Below, piece by piece: positions 26,851-36,721 of a stretch of 64,000 nucleotides of DNA. The stretch's first letter is position 1. The number at the start of each line of letters is the position of its first letter. The DNA comes from Hyphomicrobiales bacterium (lineage in GTDB: Bacteria > Pseudomonadota > Alphaproteobacteria > Rhizobiales > Devosiaceae), in NCBI GenBank assembly GCA_900470445.1, contig UCAU01000028.1:196-64195 (forward strand), written 5' to 3'. The translations under genes were made by a program, and so were the position numbers. The notes beneath the pieces were generated by a model. The model searched no databases and had not been told where the DNA came from. It saw only the letters and a program-made list of their open reading frames with translations.

Positions 26851-29800
26851 TTGCGCGGTGGCCAGATTTCGCTGCTTCTCGCTAGCTCCTGTGATAAGCG
26901 GACGAGAAAAGAACCAGGCTGGACGGGTAGAGTGGCGAGTTCAGGTGCAGAATTTCAGCAAGCACAGCGAGATGGGGGGTCCGGCGGACAGTCAATCGCC
27001 GGGTACGAGTATCAAATCGACGTCTCGGTTTGGCTCGCGCTTGACCTAGTCCTGGCAAACCGCCTGGCGCAGGAACTGATACTGGAACCGGCCTCCGAAG
27101 AAGACATTGAGGCTGATCTGGCTGAGAACGAGCCTAGCCGACTGACGAGCACGGCGAGCTTGGATGGTTATCGCCTGATAGTGCAGGCCAAATTACGCGG
27201 CGGAGACGCCTGGACGGTCGCCCGCATGAACGCGCTGCTCAAGCACGGCAAGGATCGCCCTTCGGCAGCCAAGCGGTTGGAAGACGGCAAAGCCAGGTAC
27301 CTGCTCATCACCTCGGCGGGTCTGAATGGCGGCACGCGCGGCCTGCGCGTTCGCAGAGCGGGAAGCTGGCCAAAGCCGGGCGACATGCCTGCGACGATCA
27401 AGAGCGCCCTGCCTGCGGGCTCAGCGGGACGGGTTGCGGTCATCGGCAACGAGGACGAGGAGCGTCTCGGTACCGATATCAAGATGCTATTGACGGAGAG
27501 TTTCCGCGTTCCCAACGCCAGGCTCGACGATTGTCGCAAGGCGTTGCGCGAGCAGGCGCGCGTCCGTATTGGCGGCGCAGGCGGAGGTCGCTGGACGCGC
27601 GCGCAGCTCGAGCAGGTCATCCGCCGCCATGACGGTTATGTCGCCAGTTCGCCGGAACTCGACCACTACGTTCACCCCAACAACTGGGGCGAGCTTCGCG
27701 CGGCGATGAGCGAGCGGAACGCCGCGCTCATCATCGGTCAATCCGGGACGGGCAAGACGATGGCGACGCGCAAGCTCTATGATGAGCTGCGGAAAGAGAT
27801 GCCCGGCCTCGCGCGAGTACCAATCACGCTCGGCCCCGATCAGCTGCGCGACGACGTTACAGAGCCGCCGGTCCTCTACGACATTGAGGATCCTTGGGGA
27901 CGCTACGACTTCGATCCCAAGAGCCGCCCTTGGAACGATCAACTCGCTCAGTTTTTCGCTAAGGCTCGCCCGGATCAGATGATTGTTGCGACCTCGCGCC
28001 TGGATGTCGCCCAAAGCGCCGGCGCGCTCGACACGGTGAAACCGTGGCTCGTCGGATTGGAGGCGGAGCATTATGGCCAGCTGGAGCGGCGACGTCTGTA
28101 CCGGACGCGAATTGACGCACTTCCGCGCAAGCTGCAGCCGCTCGCGAAAGAGAGTGAAGGCTCGGTTCTCGCGGAGCTGGCGACGCCGCTAGAGATTCAG
28201 AAGTTCTTCGACGCCCTGCCGACTCTTGACGACAAGGAACGTCGCAATCCGGCCGGGCTCTTGGCCGAGGCGATCCGGCGGGCGCATCAGGACTCGATCG
28301 AGCGCACCGTGGTTGATCAGATCGAGGAACGCGGGGACGTTCGGGCGGCCGCCGTCGTATGGGGATTGCTCAAGGCGAACGACAAGCTCTCTCTCCGCGT
28401 GCTCCGTGAGATCGAAGAGCTGCTCGCCGAGAATGGCCCGCAGTTCGAGAAGGGCGTCTGGCCACTGGTGACGTTCTTCGTGGCCGCCAGGAACCTGCGG
28501 CAGGCCGAGAGCACGATTACTTATTATCATCCTCGCGTCGAAGCCGGGATCGAGCAGGCGCTGGACCGGGACCGGTTGGTAGCTCGGCGAACCTTGCGGC
28601 TCCTCATCGACATTCTCGTGTCACCGGACGGGCCTGGTGAGGTTTGGGGCATCCCTGCCTCGGCGCGCCTGCTCCTAGCCGCCGATCGTACGCCGGAGCT
28701 AAAGCCCGTGCCGTCGGCGACGGCCCACGCGAAGATCGACGCCTGGCTTGCGAGCGAGCTGGCCAAGGGGGGGAAGGAGTTCGAGGACAACCTCAACCTC
28801 GCCGAGGCGGGGGGGTCGGCGGACAGCAATGTCTCCGAGATTGCGCGCTTTCTCCTTCACCGGCCGGATCGAACGTTCGGATGGATGCACATTTGGGGAC
28901 CGCCGGAGCATGACGAGGCGTGGTACGCCCGGATGCGAGCCGATCCAGCCGTGAAGGCACTTGTAGAGACCTTCATACGAGACGTGCTGCCGCACGCCCG
29001 CGACGATTTCCGGTTGAGCTTCGTCGCTGAGGCCGAGCGGGTCGCGCCGGGACTGACGCCGGCGTTCCTGGCCGCTGCCGAGACGGCGGTGCACTACGGA
29101 GTAACCAATTCCCACGATGCGATTGCGGAAGCGGCGCTTAATGACCTTGCCGGCTTTGAGGCGGTCGTTGACACCGCTATGGCCGTGCGCACTCCAAGCG
29201 CCGTCGATCTTCAGAGCTGGGCCGAGACAAGACTAGCCATCGTCAACGGGGAGTACAGCGACGACTACGCCGAGCACCTCAGCGACAATGACGACGGCTG
29301 GACCGCAGGCGAGTTCTTGGAAGCGTATGTCCGGCGCGTCCGAGCAACGGTCGGCTGGCGTCACTTGGCCGAGCATCGGCATCGGGACCGGCTGCTCTAC
29401 TACTGGTTCCGAGCGGTGGCGAAGGACGAGGCGCCGGATCCGGCGGAAATTAGCGCAGCCTTCGCTGTCGGGCGCGACAGCAAGGACGAGGACGATCTCT
29501 GGCACGTCGTCGCCAAAGCTTGGGACTCCGCCTTCGAACCCGCGTTAGTGGAGCGAATTGTAGAGGGCCACGCCGAACACCATGTGCGTCACTCCGCACT
29601 TAAGTGTCTGGCGGAACGAGCGGCCGAGCAGCTGCCGTCCATCATCCAGGAACTCGCCGGCCGCGGAGAAGAAGGACGGCTAGTCGAGATCGCGATCGAT
29701 CTCGGCGAAATGCGCCGCAAGCGGTCGAACTTCGACGGCAACCGTCACGGCGAGGCGGCTGAGCGTGCGACAGCGTTTCTGCCTCCGCTTCTGAAGGAGA

Positions 29801-30912
29801 TCAGCGACGCTGCGTTCGCGCTGGAGACGCAGGCTGTGCCCATCCTTTCGAATGACGCGCGCGAGCTGCTGGCGCGCGCCGGATCACCGAGCGAGGAGGT
29901 GCGCCTGTTCCGCCTCACGCTCGATGAGCACCTGCCGATGTTCGTCCCGGACGATGTGCGGTGGCTACTCGCCCACACGGACGAGGCAAGCAGCGCGGTT
30001 GAGGCGATTGAGACCGCGATCCGACACGGCATGACGGCCGAGGTCGAGGCGGGGCTGTCGCACCGTTTCGCCGCCGTGGTCGCACGCGCTCTCAAGGCGA
30101 TCGCGACTCCTTTGACGGGACCATTGCCTGGCGCGCTGCTCGCGCTTGCCGGCCACAAGGGCAGTCCAGTGCGAAAGGCACTCGTCGAGCTGCTCGACGC
30201 CAAGCCCCATGCCGACCACCTCCCGGCGCTGCTGGTTCTCGCGAAGGACGATTGGTCACCCCGGTCCTCCTACCAGGGCGAGGAGGACGACTATCCCATC
30301 GCGCAGGCGGCCGTCGAAGCCATAGGGAAGCTCGGGCCGCTGGAAGACGTGCTTGCCGACGAGCTCTACCGGCTAGCAATCGACACGCGGGACTCCGACG
30401 TCCGCTACGAGATCTTCGCTGTGCTTGTGCGTGCCGCCAATCCTCGGTTTCAGGGGCATCTGTTCGATATCGCCGTCAACCCTGGGCGGCGAACAGTTCG
30501 TGTAAATGCCGCTGGCGCCCTCCTAGCGGGTTATGGGGACGTTGTGCCCGAAACAGTGAACCGGATCACACCGCAAGTGCTCGCGACCCGGATCGAGGGG
30601 GTGACCTCACGGCTGCTGCTGCTCGTCGCGCTGCGCGCCGAAATGGATCAAGTTTTAAAAATCGCCGAGGCGCTGTCGATCATCGATAAGCGCCGTGTTC
30701 TGCTGCTTCTCGCGATCTGGATTGTTCGCGACCGAGATGCACCCGCAGCGGAGCGGATCGCGCGAATGCTGCCCGCCAATCATTCAGGGGTAAAATGGGC
30801 GCTAGCTGGCGCTAAGGGAAAGATTGACGACATGGCTCTGGACGATCTGGGCGACCCAATCAGCGTGGAGCAGGTTCTAATGTTCATGAGACCTAAGAAA
30901 AATAACGGGTGA
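26851..30912 (+). CDS. STAND-type NTPase with N-terminal nuclease-like domain (Avs-like)
   Basis: A very large protein (1353 residues). The N-terminal part, from SIAGYEYQIDVSVWLALDLVL (written here in part, residues ~48-68) to LIVQAKLRGGDAW (~107-119), fits the DUF4297/Cap4 type of restriction-like nuclease that uses a Q-x-K core. The NTPase domain has Walker A IIGQSGTGKTMATR near residue 295 and an aspartate-rich strand (VLYDIEDPWG) near 340. The following ~900 residues are helical, with HEAT-like repeats towards the end. This effector-STAND-repeat order is that of Avs antiphage proteins, which bind a phage protein and then degrade DNA. The gene is GC-richer than the ATPase gene before it. 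The start is uncertain: TTG 26851, or GTG 26932. Confidence 0.75.
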   Translation: MRGGQISLLLASSCDKRTRKEPGWTGRVASSGAEFQQAQRDGGSGGQSIAGYEYQIDVSVWLALDLVLANRLAQELILEPASEEDIEADLAENEPSRLTSTASLDGYRLIVQAKLRGGDAWTVARMNALLKHGKDRPSAAKRLEDGKARYLLITSAGLNGGTRGLRVRRAGSWPKPGDMPATIKSALPAGSAGRVAVIGNEDEERLGTDIKMLLTESFRVPNARLDDCRKALREQARVRIGGAGGGRWTRAQLEQVIRRHDGYVASSPELDHYVHPNNWGELRAAMSERNAALIIGQSGTGKTMATRKLYDELRKEMPGLARVPITLGPDQLRDDVTEPPVLYDIEDPWGRYDFDPKSRPWNDQLAQFFAKARPDQMIVATSRLDVAQSAGALDTVKPWLVGLEAEHYGQLERRRLYRTRIDALPRKLQPLAKESEGSVLAELATPLEIQKFFDALPTLDDKERRNPAGLLAEAIRRAHQDSIERTVVDQIEERGDVRAAAVVWGLLKANDKLSLRVLREIEELLAENGPQFEKGVWPLVTFFVAARNLRQAESTITYYHPRVEAGIEQALDRDRLVARRTLRLLIDILVSPDGPGEVWGIPASARLLLAADRTPELKPVPSATAHAKIDAWLASELAKGGKEFEDNLNLAEAGGSADSNVSEIARFLLHRPDRTFGWMHIWGPPEHDEAWYARMRADPAVKALVETFIRDVLPHARDDFRLSFVAEAERVAPGLTPAFLAAAETAVHYGVTNSHDAIAEAALNDLAGFEAVVDTAMAVRTPSAVDLQSWAETRLAIVNGEYSDDYAEHLSDNDDGWTAGEFLEAYVRRVRATVGWRHLAEHRHRDRLLYYWFRAVAKDEAPDPAEISAAFAVGRDSKDEDDLWHVVAKAWDSAFEPALVERIVEGHAEHHVRHSALKCLAERAAEQLPSIIQELAGRGEEGRLVEIAIDLGEMRRKRSNFDGNRHGEAAERATAFLPPLLKEISDAAFALETQAVPILSNDARELLARAGSPSEEVRLFRLTLDEHLPMFVPDDVRWLLAHTDEASSAVEAIETAIRHGMTAEVEAGLSHRFAAVVARALKAIATPLTGPLPGALLALAGHKGSPVRKALVELLDAKPHADHLPALLVLAKDDWSPRSSYQGEEDDYPIAQAAVEAIGKLGPLEDVLADELYRLAIDTRDSDVRYEIFAVLVRAANPRFQGHLFDIAVNPGRRTVRVNAAGALLAGYGDVVPETVNRITPQVLATRIEGVTSRLLLLVALRAEMDQVLKIAEALSIIDKRRVLLLLAIWIVRDRDAPAAERIARMLPANHSGVKWALAGAKGKIDDMALDDLGDPISVEQVLMFMRPKKNNG

Positions 30913-31181
30913 CGCCTGCCAAGAGCTGAGATTTCGCCAACCTCCACCCTTGGATCGACGTTGATTTTTGTGGTCAAGCGTCAGCTATTGGGCAACTCAG
31001 CCGCTGGCACGAACGTCTGTTAAGGGGCGCGTGGCCAAAGTTGTTGGCTGGGCACTATTGTGCGCGCCGAGGCAGTTGACTACCCTTCGTTGGTTTCACC
31101 GCTAAGCTGCGGCCACATGCGAGCGTAGCGTGCTAGCCGCTACAGGCATCGTCGTATCAGGAGAATCTGGAGTGACGGCCT

Positions 31182-32075
31182 GTGGCCAAATCCAGTAGTC
31201 ACAGGTCGCAGCACTATGTTCCAAGGAGCTACCTTTCGGCTTGGTGCGATTCGCACACGCCTACGGGAATGCAGCCATTTGTGTGGATCTTTGATCCCGA
31301 TGGCGGCGTAGGTCGAAGGCGAGCTCCCCAAAATCTCTTTACTGAGACTGATATCTATACGATCGTCAGGCCGGATGGTGCCCGGGATCTGCAGATCGAG
31401 CATGAACTCTCGAAACTTGAGCAGGGTCTAAGGACACTCATTACAGACTTCGTAGCCGTCCATCGCCAGTTGCCCCGGTTGCGGCAATCAAAGTTGATAG
31501 CTTTCATCGCAGCAATGCATGGGCGCACACCTCAAGCTAGAGAGATTCAACGGGCGATTTGGCAGCAGACCTTGGATGCAGCTAAGGAAAAGACTATCGC
31601 CCTGTCACTGGGTTTAAACGCTCATTCTCAGGCGGAGCTGCACAATCTTCGAAAAGCCGTGGCGTCGCCCATGCAGTTCTTGCTGCCAGGGGCCATGATG
31701 GATGGGTTGCCAATGCTCAGTAAGATGACGATGACTATTATGTGCTCGCTGGAGCCGGGCTTTATCACATCAGACAGTCCCGTAACTTGGTTCGATCCAA
31801 CTGTGCCCAGCGACAAATTCTTAACACATAAGAGTTCGCTGGCCGATCCGGGCATTGAGGTGGTGATGCCACTTTCGCCGTGGCATACAGTTATCCTGCA
31901 TCATCCGATGACGCCATTCGAAAAGCCGACGCGATACGTCCGGGCGAGTGCGACCACCGTGGCAGCACTAAACCGGCGCACAGCTTTTTACTCCCACAAG
32001 GCGTTAGTCTCCTGGAGAGACGGCTTTGACCCAGCATGGCGAATAGGGCCGCCAAAAGGCACGGACGGCCTTTAG
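31182..32075 (+). CDS. DUF4238 family protein
   Basis: 297 residues. The N-terminal HYVPRSYLSAW block and the central FITSDSPVTWFDP block are the two signatures of DUF4238. No membrane segment. The family's biochemistry is unknown; it often occurs in accessory islands. A GTG start at 31182 follows GGAGTGA. It stands alone between the STAND gene and the convergent mcrC gene; 270 bases on each side hold no visible gene. Confidence 0.75.
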   Translation: MAKSSSHRSQHYVPRSYLSAWCDSHTPTGMQPFVWIFDPDGGVGRRRAPQNLFTETDIYTIVRPDGARDLQIEHELSKLEQGLRTLITDFVAVHRQLPRLRQSKLIAFIAAMHGRTPQAREIQRAIWQQTLDAAKEKTIALSLGLNAHSQAELHNLRKAVASPMQFLLPGAMMDGLPMLSKMTMTIMCSLEPGFITSDSPVTWFDPTVPSDKFLTHKSSLADPGIEVVMPLSPWHTVILHHPMTPFEKPTRYVRASATTVAALNRRTAFYSHKALVSWRDGFDPAWRIGPPKGTDGL

Positions 32076-32347
32076 TGAATGCGAGAAAGCGGTTTGGACA
32101 TCTCCGTTGCGCTGGTCGAGCCTGCGATGATGGAATTCCCGATCCCGCATTTGATCAACGCGAGCATTTCACCGTGGAGTTGGCCCAAGCCAATCGGCCG
32201 ACTGAGCAGAGCTCGCAGCAATTAAAAGGCGGATTCGCACATCGCCCTTTGGCGGCTTGCAAAATTGCCAGGATCGCTAGCACCTTAGGTCGTGCTTCCA
32301 AATCGATGGTAGTGCGCAGAGGTTCGAAATGGGGCGCTGAGTGTTCA

Positions 32348-33445
32348 TCAGTTTGGCGCGATGACAGCACCGCTGGTTCCACCACTTCTTCGGAGACTTG
32401 GTTGCCATCCAACAATCGCATCTGCCAGCAATCTCTTCAAATTACCACCCACGACGTTCCAGGGTGCGGACAGATCCACCGTCGCCACAGTGACAGGCAG
32501 CCCGAGTAGTCGGTAGCGCTCGCTCAAGTCTAGCGTCGTCCGCGGGTAAAGGAGCATACCGGATACTTGCCGGTCCGATCGCCTCGCCTCGTGTGCCAAA
32601 TAGCTTGCTAGCTGATACAGGTGCGCTGCGCGGAGACGCGGACTAAATCGTCCAGATGCAAGTGTCTGAGCGTAGAATTTTGCATCGATAATCAAGGTCT
32701 GATTATCGGAGCGCACGGTAATGTCCGTCTGCATGCCGGGCAGCAGTCGAATGCCTTCTGGGCTTGCGCTTTCCGCCTCCCAGGACATGATCTCCGAGCC
32801 TACTCTGTACTGAGGAAACTCAGTTCGATAGAAATTCCGAAGGAAGTCCTCGAACAAGGCAGACATTCTGACCTCGTCCTTGAGGATGCTTTCAAAGCGC
32901 CTTCCCGCGCCCTGTTCGTTAGGCATAAGGGAATGGAAAACAAACTCACAAACGCGCATCAGCAAGCCGTACTGCGCCGTGTTTCTCGACAGCTGAACGC
33001 GGTGGAACAGATCGCCAGTAAGCCGAACATCGGTTACATCATGAAAACGCCGGGCTGTGAGCCTGAGCTCATGGCGCAAGGCGCGGTCGAGGTCTTGGCA
33101 GCCGGCAAGCGCGAGAAGCGTGCTGCGCAGAATGCGATTATGGAGCACATCAGGCGTGAGGTCATCGACCTCGCAGACAGCCACCCCCCGCATCAGCGTC
33201 TGCTGCTTGATCATATCGTCGAGTAGGAGACGTCCACGAGGCGATCTCGTGTGCTCTACTGATTGAAGGTAGCCCTGATCGACACCGCGCCGTAGGAGCC
33301 GGTGCGATCCAGACAGCAGCACCTTGGAGAGAAGAGTGGGAAGGTCTGGGCTCTCATCCTGCCCAAGGTCCGTCACAGGCCCGGCCTGGAAGTGGTTCCA
33401 AGCGTAGAGCAGCATGTAGTATATGTTGCGAACAGGTATGGTCAC
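32348..33445 (-). CDS. mcrC: McrC family protein (subunit of 5-methylcytosine-dependent restriction system)
   Basis: Nuclease subunit that works with McrB to cut modified DNA. The 365-residue protein has the McrC opening IPVRNIYYMLLYAWNHF and a C-terminal PD-(D/E)XK core: GMQTDITV with the first aspartate, then LIIDAKFY with D-A-K (about 240-258). A conserved HLYQLASYLAH helix follows. Its ATG overlaps the mcrB stop by four bases (ATGA), so it is translationally coupled to mcrB. Confidence 0.92.
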   Translation of the reverse strand: MTIPVRNIYYMLLYAWNHFQAGPVTDLGQDESPDLPTLLSKVLLSGSHRLLRRGVDQGYLQSVEHTRSPRGRLLLDDMIKQQTLMRGVAVCEVDDLTPDVLHNRILRSTLLALAGCQDLDRALRHELRLTARRFHDVTDVRLTGDLFHRVQLSRNTAQYGLLMRVCEFVFHSLMPNEQGAGRRFESILKDEVRMSALFEDFLRNFYRTEFPQYRVGSEIMSWEAESASPEGIRLLPGMQTDITVRSDNQTLIIDAKFYAQTLASGRFSPRLRAAHLYQLASYLAHEARRSDRQVSGMLLYPRTTLDLSERYRLLGLPVTVATVDLSAPWNVVGGNLKRLLADAIVGWQPSLRRSGGTSGAVIAPN

Positions 33446-36030
33446 TGCGTTGGCGCGAGTAGCCGTTCACGCCATTGATCCGCCTGAGCGGGATCGTCGA
33501 ACCAGTACTCCTCAAGCAGTGGATAGATCTCGGTTTCGACCACTCGCGTGTACCAAGCGAGTGGGTCATCGAGGGTCTGTGTTGGCGTGAAAAAACTATG
33601 CCCGATCCGGAAGCCACGACCAAGATTGGTGGTGTCTGAACCGATCGCCTCATTGAGCTCGGCCATGCGGGTTCTTAAGGCCTCGACAAGAACATCCGGG
33701 ATGCCGCGCGCACTTAGGATCTGCGCGAACTTCTGCTCCGAGAACATCGGGTCCACATTCATGAAAGCAAACCTGCGACGCAGGGCGTAGTCGACCAAGG
33801 ACAGAGATCGATCGGCAGTGTTCATCATGCCGATTATGAAGATATTTTCTGGAACAAAAAAATTAGCGTCGCCTGGCTTGGCATAGGCGAGGCGTGTCGA
33901 CCACTCAGCCCCTCGCTTGTCCGCTTCAATCAGCAACATCAGCTCACCAAAAATCTTGGAGAGATTGCCACGGTTGATCTCGTCAATCACCAGCACATGG
34001 GGCTGATTAGGCGCTGAGAGAGCTTTTTCCCGAAACCGATAGAACGTACCGTCCTGGAGCTCAAATGCTCCTGACCCATTTGGCCGATAGCCCTGAACGA
34101 AGTCCTCGTAACTATAGGACTGATGGAACTGGACCGTTTCGACGCGGTCGGAATTCTTTTCTCCAATCAGTGCATAGGCAAGCCGCTTGGCAACGAACGA
34201 TTTCCCTACGCCAGGTGCGCCTTGCAAGATGAGGTTCTTCTTGGCGTGCCATGTGCTGAGGTAGCGTTCGAAAACCTCGCGCGGCATGAATAGATCTTCC
34301 AGCGCGTCGTCAATAGTGAATGGCTGCAAGGTCGCCGGAGCCGGCACGGGCGGCTCTTCGATCGCTCTCGCGTCGTTCATTGCACTCACTTCCTCATAGG
34401 CGTTTAGAGCCAGCTCAAGCTGGTCAAGCACCTTTGCGTCGCTGGGCATGCTAGAACTCTCGAGAGCCCAGTGCATGATGGTCCCAGCTTCGTAGTTTCG
34501 AGCGGCGCCGGTTTGTGAATGTAGACCGATTTCGCTATTCAAGTTGAAGCGGTCTTGGACCAGGCCCGCGATGATCGGTCGTGCAGCTTGCGCCACCTGC
34601 TGCATACTCTCCACAGCTGCTCGCTGTCCTAGATCCCGCACCAAATCTGTCATACCCTGGTTGAGGGTAAGATAGGTGACTGACAGGTCCTCGGCGATCA
34701 GGAACACCAGGTAGATGCCCCGCTGGGTTGACGTCGTCACTCGACTATCTAGAAGCGCTATCCAGGGGGTGCGTGTCCAAGATCCCTGTCCTACGCTCAT
34801 CTTAACTTCGATAGTCGGCCTGTTTAGCACAGGTGCAGCAGCTTCAAGCCATTCACGTATCTCTGTCATTGCGCGACGCAGGGCTTCATCTAAACCGAAC
34901 GGCTCGCCCCGCTTCTTTGAGAACACCGAGAAGAAGTGCTGCAGGCGCTCTGCGAATGAAACAACTGCTTCTGCCGAACTCTCATCTTCGGCAATCGCAT
35001 GCTGCAACAAAGATGCCTCCTGTGGCCTCGACCAGTCGCGTAGGATCAGTGGACGGAACAAATCCGCCATCTTCGTCGCGGCGTCCTCTAGGTCTACCTT
35101 ATTCAGCTCAGCAGGCTCCACAAACCGGCTAATCGACCCAGCCGCGTTCTTGTGTCCGGCCGGCGATTGAAGGAACATGAGCCAGTCTCGCAAGTTATTC
35201 CAACGAGCTTTCGTCCGGCTCAACCTGTGCTTTTCGAGGAAGGCCCACCCGCCGCTTCGCTGGATCGCCTGCGCGATCCCTGCTGCCTCAGTGCCATCAG
35301 CTCGCGGGAGATTCTCGAAGACGAAAGGCGCTGTTTCACGCACCTTAGATTGCAGCGCTGGGGTAGAGAAGTCTCTAGGATGGACAGCTGCGCCAAAGCC
35401 GTACTCAACGCCGCGCTCAGAGACGATCATGAAGATCTGCGGGTTCCCAGCAAGCGTATCGGCGTTTTCAGTCGGATACACCGCGAACCAGAGGTCTTTC
35501 GGCACATAGCCGCGAACTCCAGCCGCAGGATGGAACCCCGAAGTTAGTCGGACGGCGACGTCATCTGCGTGTCCGAGCTGGCGTGCAGCTAAGTCACCCA
35601 GGATTTCCAGAGCGGCGTGCACCCGACCATAAGCGTTGCGCTCTTCTTCAGTGAGCTCGGAGTAGCGTGTGCCACTGCCGGCCTTCTGCCGGGCAGATGC
35701 AATGAGCCGTATGTCCTCTTCAGTGATTTTCGCTTGTCCTGGTTCATAAGCGTCGACCACGGCAAACCCAAGTTCCTCCAACTTGTCAGCAACAACAGCT
35801 GGATCTGCTCGGAACTCCCCTGGCTGCAGCGCCCCTCGTCCTGGGTGTTGCTTCCCAACTGCCGCTGCAAGTACCGGTTCTGCGTCGTAGCGCCTTCCAT
35901 TAGGAGCTCGGACAAGGGTCGAGCTTTCGCCGAAACCATAGCGGGCGAGGAAGCTCTGCCGCCCGACTCGATCAAACTCATCCATGGCCGCTTGCACGGC
36001 ATCACGACTGGTCAGTAGCGCTAATGTCAT
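33442..36030 (-). CDS. mcrB: McrB family AAA+ GTPase/ATPase
   Basis: Motor subunit that recognises modified DNA and powers McrC. The C-terminal AAA+ domain has Walker A LQGAPGVGKSF near residue 605, Walker B HVLVIDEINRGN, and the McrB signature MMNTADRSL near 735, with FHQSYSYEDFVQGY typical of McrB. The N-terminus is a ~90-residue head resembling the ScoMcrA-like head domain, followed by an MrcB_N/DUF3578-type domain (GFHPAAGVRGYVPKDLWFAV and YGFGAAVHPRD). So its modification-reading half differs from the E. coli protein. A clear AGGGGG site precedes the start. A perfect 19-base palindrome lies 90 bases upstream. Confidence 0.92.
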   Translation of the reverse strand: MTLALLTSRDAVQAAMDEFDRVGRQSFLARYGFGESSTLVRAPNGRRYDAEPVLAAAVGKQHPGRGALQPGEFRADPAVVADKLEELGFAVVDAYEPGQAKITEEDIRLIASARQKAGSGTRYSELTEEERNAYGRVHAALEILGDLAARQLGHADDVAVRLTSGFHPAAGVRGYVPKDLWFAVYPTENADTLAGNPQIFMIVSERGVEYGFGAAVHPRDFSTPALQSKVRETAPFVFENLPRADGTEAAGIAQAIQRSGGWAFLEKHRLSRTKARWNNLRDWLMFLQSPAGHKNAAGSISRFVEPAELNKVDLEDAATKMADLFRPLILRDWSRPQEASLLQHAIAEDESSAEAVVSFAERLQHFFSVFSKKRGEPFGLDEALRRAMTEIREWLEAAAPVLNRPTIEVKMSVGQGSWTRTPWIALLDSRVTTSTQRGIYLVFLIAEDLSVTYLTLNQGMTDLVRDLGQRAAVESMQQVAQAARPIIAGLVQDRFNLNSEIGLHSQTGAARNYEAGTIMHWALESSSMPSDAKVLDQLELALNAYEEVSAMNDARAIEEPPVPAPATLQPFTIDDALEDLFMPREVFERYLSTWHAKKNLILQGAPGVGKSFVAKRLAYALIGEKNSDRVETVQFHQSYSYEDFVQGYRPNGSGAFELQDGTFYRFREKALSAPNQPHVLVIDEINRGNLSKIFGELMLLIEADKRGAEWSTRLAYAKPGDANFFVPENIFIIGMMNTADRSLSLVDYALRRRFAFMNVDPMFSEQKFAQILSARGIPDVLVEALRTRMAELNEAIGSDTTNLGRGFRIGHSFFTPTQTLDDPLAWYTRVVETEIYPLLEEYWFDDPAQADQWRERLLAPTQ

Positions 36031-36119
36031 AAGTCCCCCTGCGGATTGAGATTGTCACGACTGGGGGTTGAGCTGTCAATTGATCGGTCCTTTGGATAGG
36101 GAGCATCGATACGTGCAAG

Positions 36120-36138
36120 CACACGTGCAGCACGTGTG
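36120..36138. promoter_or_regulatory. 19-base perfect palindrome upstream of mcrB
   Basis: CACACGTGC-A-GCACGTGTG, nine-base arms around one base, 90 bases before the mcrB start codon. This is strong operator geometry for a dimeric repressor of the mcrBC operon. No adjacent regulator gene is present. Confidence 0.5.
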
Positions 36139-36238
36139 ATGCGTGTACCTCTTGCAAAGCCGCGCACTAGAGAAATCCCGCAAGTCCGCTGACCCGCCTG
36201 ACCAGAAGGGCCAGAGAGGACCCAACCGAGGGGTGGGG

Positions 36239-36721
36239 TCAGCGTCCGAACCGCTTGATCAGCATGGCCTCGACCCGCTCGCGCAGGAGCGGCGCAGCGG
36301 TACGTTCGAACGCGGCACCCACGGTCATCTCATGCGGGATGCGTACCGTCGAGCGCACCTGGGTGAGCCTGCGCCCTGCCTTGTCCAGCCGCTGCATGAC
36401 ATGCCCGCTGAATTTCGGCACGGCCACACGCCAGGGGAATGCGCCGCCCTTCATGAATGCGCCGGCGAACAGCGTCGGTTGCCCGAACGGACGCGCCACC
36501 ACGCTCGGCCGCGTCTCGCTAGGCTGCAGGAACTTGAGGCGAATAAAGCCGCCCTTGGTGGTCATGGTGTAGGACAAGCGGCCATTGGCCCTTGCCGTCT
36601 CAGGATTGCCGACGGCCGCGACGATCATCTTGCGTGGCAGGCCCGTCTGCGCCGTTAGCGTCCTGATGAAGATCGTCTTGGCCCGGTTGCCCACCTGGTT
36701 GACGACGCTCGGCAGGATCAC
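36239..36721 (-). CDS. Phage minor tail protein Z (GPZ)-like, N-terminus split off
   Basis: 160 residues. It resembles the lambda gpZ group, which acts in tail completion: a helical start (VVNQVGNRAKTIF), a central VGN segment, AFMKGG and SGHVMQRL with a HVMQR block also found in gpZ, then a basic helical C-terminus. The expected extra N-terminal helix is encoded just upstream in another frame (36718-36801), so the gene looks frameshifted, or started at GTG 36721 by coupling. No head, terminase or lysis genes accompany it, so it is a phage leftover. Confidence 0.55.
   Translation of the reverse strand: MILPSVVNQVGNRAKTIFIRTLTAQTGLPRKMIVAAVGNPETARANGRLSYTMTTKGGFIRLKFLQPSETRPSVVARPFGQPTLFAGAFMKGGAFPWRVAVPKFSGHVMQRLDKAGRRLTQVRSTVRIPHEMTVGAAFERTAAPLLRERVEAMLIKRFGR

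Noticed and set aside
32076..32347. Gene between the DUF4238 and mcrC genes
   Set aside because: Short frames on both strands lack ribosome sites and protein-like composition.
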